DNA of 44,051 bases from positions 1 through 44,051 of the IMG/VR virus record IMGVR_UViG_3300047560_000849. The stretch is one strand, 5' to 3'. The notes under the pieces are model-generated. The model ran no database searches. It was given only the letters and a program-made list of their open reading frames with translations, and had not been told where the DNA came from. A program made the position numbers and the translations under genes. Positions 40,025-44,051 of this stretch are shown here, piece by piece. Every line of letters begins with the position of its first letter. The first letter of the stretch is position 1. The stretch is from a virus.

Positions 40025-42916
40025 TTAAACACGAGAAACTTTTAATAACTGGTCAGAGATATCATTACCCTCACCCAACTTATCAATCATCTCATCCATT
40101 TTTGTATTGAATGTGTCTAGTAACTGAGCCATCATTTCAGCAACCATTTCACTATTAGAATTAGATGAACTTGATGATTGGTCTTTGACTAAATCTGTTA
40201 ACGGAGATTTCTTTCCGTCAGAAGAAGTGTCATCCATTAAACTCTTAGATGGATCGGGTAAAGGAACAATAGCTTCACGACCATGCAGTTCTACGTTATA
40301 ACCTGAAGTCGGCCCATCAAAAATACCACCATCATACGCTTTTAGCTGTGCATGAAAATGCCCAGCTGTTGCCTTTGCTGTTGCATTATTATATTCATCG
40401 ATTGCCATATCTGCGCCCAACTCCTTGAGCATGGCTACAATTGAAGCACCTTCTTCTTTTGTAGGTTTCTTACCAACTGTAAAGTCAAATGCCAATCCTT
40501 CTGTGTGTTTACTGCTTGGGGATTTTTCTTGATGCCACTGATCGTTAAAGCCAGTAAACTGAACAAAGTTGGGAACTTGAGCCTGAACTTGTTTAGCTAA
40601 CTCAATCATTCTAGGATCAAGTGATGCACCTTTAGCCTGAACATCACCCCTTTTAAGTTTTAACCCAGCATCAGCTAGTTGATCCTGTGATGTTTGAGTT
40701 TTACCTGGCATATCAACACGGCGAGAGTCGGCTGATGATCTTCCACCACCTTCAGTTGACACGGTAGCTGACTTTGCGACCGGTCCGGCTGGTGCGGCTG
40801 GTGCAGTCGCAGGTCTCGTTTCTGCAACTGCGGCTGGAGCACCAGCACCCAATGTTTGTTGTTGTGTTTTTAGTTTTTTGTCTTTTTCTAGTAATTCTAC
40901 CTTTTGTTTTTCTAAGTCTTGAATTCTACGCTCACGTGCCTCAGCAGACATTGCAAATTTAGCATTTTTAATATTCAGTACTGCTTTATCTGCTACTTCT
41001 TTTGCATCTTGTTCTGCTTTACGTGCGTCAGTTAATTGTTTCTTTAATATTGACTTTTTGGTTTCGTCTTCTTCTTTTGAATACAATTCACGGATTTTTT
41101 CAGTTTCTTGTGCTTTTGCAATATACGCATCTTCAGTGAGTTTTTTCTCTTTTATTAATCCTTCTTTGTACGCCTCAGGCTCTTGCATTGCCTTTTTAGT
41201 TAATTCAATTTTTTTCGTTGTTTCTTCTAATGCTTGAGTATTGTCTTTGAGTTTTGCGGCAACTTCTTCAGGAGTGTCAAACATATCAGTGAAGTCTGGT
41301 CCCCCTAACCATTTAGCAAAGTGTGCAATACCTTTTGCTAACGCACCCATTACTTTCATTAATGATGTAAATGCACTAGTTACAGGACCATTCAATATAC
41401 CAACGATTGCATCAGCACCCAATCGTGCTCTACGTTCTGCTGTTTCTTGTGCATTTCGAGCAGCCTTTGCATCATCGCTAATTTCACCTCTTAATGCGGC
41501 TTCACGCTTTGCTTTCTCCTCATCCATCATTTTTTTGATTTCGTCAGGAGTTTTACCACGCATCTTAGCTTCTAACTCAACCATTTCTTTACTATAAGCA
41601 AATGATTTACCTATATCTTTTTGTTGAATGATTGCTTCACCAACATTTTCACGTGTTTTCTTTGTAGCGTCAGCCATGAACTTAGCTAGTTCATATGGTT
41701 CTTTCTTACCTTCTTTAACGTTCTTAATGAATTCTAAGATGCCGGGAGTACCTGCGGCAAACCCTGCACTCAATTCATTGAAGTTACCTGTGGCAAGCAT
41801 ACTATTGAAACCTGCCATCTCGTCACCAGACATGCCCAATGCTACAGCCATGTCTTGCAACTTCATTGTGTTTTCACGTTCTGTTTTTACACGATCGGCT
41901 TCAGCATCCATGCCTTTGGAACGTAGCATAGCTTCTTTGTCTTGCATGGTAGCAAGTCTAGTGCTTATAGCTAAGTCGGCTCGTGCAACTTCTTGTTTCT
42001 TTTTGATTTCTTCAACTTCCATACCAGTAAAGGCTGAAAGTTCTAATAAGTTATTTGTATATTCTAAACTAGCTCTACGTAGTGATCCGTCTTGTAGAGA
42101 ACGTTTATCAATCTCTTGACCAGAGCGAACTTGTAATTTAATGTAGTCTGCTTGGTTTTTATTCAGTGCTACTTGAGACACACCTAAGTTTCTATAACCC
42201 TCAAGTAACTTTTCATCCATTTCGGTTAGTTTACCGAATGCTTTAGTACCTTCTGTCGCACTTAAACCTAATGCAGTGATATCAGGTCCAAGTGTTTTTA
42301 CAATGTTAGTCCATTCTTCTAATTGACCTGATGCATACCCCGCACGTTGACCCAATGATAATATTTCTTTAGTGGTAATTCCACCGGTAACACCCATCTG
42401 TGCAAGTGAATCACTTGCCTTGAGCATATTTTCATTTTGTTTAAAAACTTGAGTGGCTAAGAATCCGAATACTTTTATTAAGCCACCGATAGCCATTCCA
42501 AGGGGACCGAATGCTTTACCAACACTCCACGCCGCATCACCTGCAGAATCTAATGCACCACTATACTTGGTCATGCCGCCGCCTGCAGTTAATAAACCAC
42601 TAGTAAGTTTACCTAGACCTTCTGCGGCTTGATTGCCAGCAACTCTTAAATTTTGTATTGCTTTTTCATATTCTCGACTAGCTTTGGTTTCTGCTTCAGT
42701 TGCGGCTGTTGCTTCTTTTTGTGATTTTAAGTAATCATCAACTAATTTTTTTCCGTCTTTTTGTGAAACAGTTGCACCCTTGTTTACAGCAATCTGTTCA
42801 TTCATTGCCGCAGTCATCAGAACCATAGCAGGAACCATGGAATTGACAGTATCAGACATTTTCTGCATCTGTTCGTTTAACTGTCTTTGGATTTCTGGAT
42901 CTAAATTATCTGCCAT
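40025..42916 (-). CDS. Tape-measure-like protein with M15-type peptidase domain
   Basis: 963 aa. The N-terminal half is helical, with hydrophobic Gly/Ala-rich stretches (about 110-165, LTSGLLTAGGG and GPLGMAIGGLIKVFGFLATQVF), then long coiled coil to about 700. Residues about 800-875 hold SSKHTEGLAFDFTVG and AGHFHAQL, the HxxxxxxD...HxH zinc site of M15/VanY-type D-Ala-D-Ala peptidases. The C-terminal YNVELHGREAIVPLPDP is a common tape-measure ending. It probably sets tail length or is a tail-associated wall-degrading protein. Its place between gp20 and gp26 differs from T4, where gp29 lies elsewhere. Confidence 0.7.
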   Translation of the reverse strand: MADNLDPEIQRQLNEQMQKMSDTVNSMVPAMVLMTAAMNEQIAVNKGATVSQKDGKKLVDDYLKSQKEATAATEAETKASREYEKAIQNLRVAGNQAAEGLGKLTSGLLTAGGGMTKYSGALDSAGDAAWSVGKAFGPLGMAIGGLIKVFGFLATQVFKQNENMLKASDSLAQMGVTGGITTKEILSLGQRAGYASGQLEEWTNIVKTLGPDITALGLSATEGTKAFGKLTEMDEKLLEGYRNLGVSQVALNKNQADYIKLQVRSGQEIDKRSLQDGSLRRASLEYTNNLLELSAFTGMEVEEIKKKQEVARADLAISTRLATMQDKEAMLRSKGMDAEADRVKTERENTMKLQDMAVALGMSGDEMAGFNSMLATGNFNELSAGFAAGTPGILEFIKNVKEGKKEPYELAKFMADATKKTRENVGEAIIQQKDIGKSFAYSKEMVELEAKMRGKTPDEIKKMMDEEKAKREAALRGEISDDAKAARNAQETAERRARLGADAIVGILNGPVTSAFTSLMKVMGALAKGIAHFAKWLGGPDFTDMFDTPEEVAAKLKDNTQALEETTKKIELTKKAMQEPEAYKEGLIKEKKLTEDAYIAKAQETEKIRELYSKEEDETKKSILKKQLTDARKAEQDAKEVADKAVLNIKNAKFAMSAEARERRIQDLEKQKVELLEKDKKLKTQQQTLGAGAPAAVAETRPATAPAAPAGPVAKSATVSTEGGGRSSADSRRVDMPGKTQTSQDQLADAGLKLKRGDVQAKGASLDPRMIELAKQVQAQVPNFVQFTGFNDQWHQEKSPSSKHTEGLAFDFTVGKKPTKEEGASIVAMLKELGADMAIDEYNNATAKATAGHFHAQLKAYDGGIFDGPTSGYNVELHGREAIVPLPDPSKSLMDDTSSDGKKSPLTDLVKDQSSSSSNSNSEMVAEMMAQLLDTFNTKMDEMIDKLGEGNDISDQLLKVSRV

Positions 42917-42928
42917 GTTTTTTTGCCC

Positions 42929-42936
42929 ACTAAATA
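42929..42936 (+). promoter_or_regulatory. Late promoter ACTAAATA for gp26-like gene
   Basis: Box on plus. The predicted +1 is about 42942 and the chosen ATG is 42990. It faces the minus-strand box at 42946-42953. Confidence 0.6.
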
Positions 42937-42945
42937 TCGATAATG

Positions 42946-42953
42946 TATTTAGT
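42946..42953 (-). promoter_or_regulatory. Late promoter ACTAAATA for tape-measure-like gene
   Basis: Box on minus, 29 nt before ATG 42916, with a predicted +1 near 42940. It faces the plus-strand box 9 nt away. Confidence 0.6.
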
Positions 42954-42989
42954 ATTGGCTAAATGTCAATATTTCGAAACGGAGAACAC

Positions 42990-43820
42990 ATGCAAGCAAA
43001 TAACAACCCTTTACGTCAATATTTTCGTAGACCTTCAATTTATTTGAAGTTACCCAGCGGTGGCAACTTTTATAAACCAGGGGCAGTGGACTTACCTGAA
43101 AATGGGGAAATCCCAATCTTCCCCATGACTGCGATTGATGACATTACTGCAAAGACACCTGACGCACTTTTTAATGGTCAGGCAGTAGTTGATATTATCA
43201 AAAGCTGTGCTCCGAATATCAAAGACCCTTGGCAAATCAATAGTATTGATTTGGATGCTGTTTTAGTGGCAATTAGATCCGCATCTAACAGTGATGGTCT
43301 ATCTATCAGTTCAACTTGCCCTGAATGTTTAGAAGAATCTGAATTTGAAGTAAGTTTAGGTGGTTTGCTAGCCGGGATTAAAAAACCAGAATATCAACAA
43401 GGTTTAACTGTTTCCGATCTAACTATCTTCTTCAAACCACTAACATTCAAAGAAGTGAATGAAGTTAGCCTAGCACAATTTAATATGCAACGTGCATTCA
43501 ATGTAATTGAATCAATACAAGATATGGAAGAAAAGACTAAAAAAGGTAGAGAAGCGTTGGCGATGATTACTGACGCTACTATGAAAACAATTGCAAAAAC
43601 AATCAGTCACATTGATTCCCCTACTGGAACAGTGAATGATTTGAATTTTATCTTGGATTTCCTACAAAATTGTGACAAGCAAACATATGATATCATCAAA
43701 GATTATAATGCAAAATTGCGTGAACAGTCAGAAATTAAACCATTAAACATTACATGCCCTAAGTGTAACCACAAATATAATCAAGCATTCACATTGAATG
43801 TGACAGATTTTTTCGGTTAA
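42990..43820 (+). CDS. 26: Baseplate hub subunit, T4 gp26-like
   Basis: 276 aa from ATG 42990, chosen for CGGAG 7 nt before it; the ATG at 42963 has no Shine-Dalgarno site. The pattern YLKLPSGGNFYKPG, then DITAKTPDALFNGQAVVDIIKSCAPNI, two Cys pairs (CPEC at about 112, CPKC near the C-terminus) and FKPLTFKEVNE fits the gp26 family of T4-like phages. It is a baseplate hub component. A gp51-like gene follows, as in cyanophages. Confidence 0.8.
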   Translation: MQANNNPLRQYFRRPSIYLKLPSGGNFYKPGAVDLPENGEIPIFPMTAIDDITAKTPDALFNGQAVVDIIKSCAPNIKDPWQINSIDLDAVLVAIRSASNSDGLSISSTCPECLEESEFEVSLGGLLAGIKKPEYQQGLTVSDLTIFFKPLTFKEVNEVSLAQFNMQRAFNVIESIQDMEEKTKKGREALAMITDATMKTIAKTISHIDSPTGTVNDLNFILDFLQNCDKQTYDIIKDYNAKLREQSEIKPLNITCPKCNHKYNQAFTLNVTDFFG

Positions 43821-43821
43821 G

Positions 43822-43856
43822 GCTTCTTACACTTGACCCCGAGCGGGTTAAGAAGC
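43822..43856 (+). promoter_or_regulatory. Hairpin between gp26-like and gp51-like genes
   Basis: Inverted repeat GCTTCTTA (43822-43829)/TAAGAAGC (43849-43856), starting 2 nt after the gp26-like stop and ending 12 nt before the ATG of the next gene. It could limit or couple translation. Confidence 0.45.
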
Positions 43857-43867
43857 TGATTGATGGG

Positions 43868-44044
43868 ATGGAAAAAGAAGTAAATGAAATCAGGAAAGGG
43901 GCAATAACTCTTTCTTGGTATATGCGGGGAGGAGTCTCATATGAAGACGTCCTTAATATGTCCTCAGAGGAAAGAAACGAAATCAATAAACTAGTCGAAT
44001 CTAATCTAGAGGTAACAAAGAAATCACAATTGCCGTTCTTCTAA
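43868..44044 (+). CDS. 51: Baseplate hub assembly protein, T4 gp51-like
   Basis: 58 aa from ATG 43868 to TAA 44044. RKGAITLSWYMRGGVSYEDV, NMSSEERNEINKLVESN and the C-terminal KKSQLPFF resemble the short gp51-like proteins that follow gp26 in cyanophages. An in-frame open stretch reaches back to the gp26 stop, so a start further upstream at a rare codon is possible. It is below usual length cut-offs but its sequence is convincing. Confidence 0.7.
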   Translation: MEKEVNEIRKGAITLSWYMRGGVSYEDVLNMSSEERNEINKLVESNLEVTKKSQLPFF

Positions 44045-44051
44045 TAATCGG

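Overview
The window is part of the genome of a T4-like (straboviral/cyanophage-type) tailed phage, almost certainly from an environmental sample. The right third carries the T4 head module in T4 order, read leftward: portal gp20, a small head protein, an acidic prohead-core protein, protease gp21, scaffold gp22 and major capsid protein gp23. gp26-like and gp51-like baseplate-hub genes follow on the plus strand. T4-type late promoters (NNTAAATA) stand before most transcription units, and class Ia nrdA/nrdB with a glutaredoxin are present. The DNA is AT-rich. IscU is of the proteobacterial ISC type and isocitrate lyase is bacterial in type, which suggests a proteobacterial host; the host cannot be named from this sequence.

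Layout. 1-894: a minus-strand tRNA cluster in which several members are structurally odd. 946-2085: two tandem, same-frame 2-oxoglutarate/Fe(II) oxygenase-like genes, with a tRNA-Gln on the other strand overlapping the second. 2127-2898: hairpin-rich DNA with one or two genes too short for ordinary ORF lists and a leftward terminator. 3271-10250: an accessory cassette with a GNAT-like protein, a B12-binding-type radical SAM enzyme, an Asp/Asn-hydroxylase-like oxygenase, a DegT/DnrJ aminotransferase, a fatty acid desaturase, a SAM methyltransferase-like protein and two or three unknowns. 10243-13629: redox and Fe-S genes (AhpD, AhpC, IscU), an HNH-like protein and a SleB-type cell wall hydrolase. 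13688-16400: two large putative baseplate-associated proteins and a PAAR spike tip. 16402-22030: an Sm-like protein, glutaredoxin, NrdB, isocitrate lyase and NrdA in one leftward run, then a leaderless small gene. 22086-32448: four tandem giant tail-fibre-like genes built from 17-residue repeats. 32548-33284: an HNH-like gene and a DUF6165-like gene. 33366-44044: head and tail/baseplate genes.

Three things stand out. First, a full-length isocitrate lyase (KKCGH motif intact) sits between nrdA and nrdB. Second, at least seven genes begin exactly 4-5 nt after a late-promoter TAAATA box. By the T4 rule this puts the start codon at +1, so these mRNAs would be leaderless, whereas most structural genes have ordinary leaders and Shine-Dalgarno sites. 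All four transcription units of the 3.3-10.3 kb cassette start this way, which suggests one co-regulated late system that modifies a small molecule, lipid or glycan. Third, the tRNA cluster contains a candidate circularly permuted tRNA gene, a candidate tRNA-Arg without a T-arm, and two tRNAs with much reduced D-arms.

All assignments come from reading motifs by eye. No database or folding program was run.
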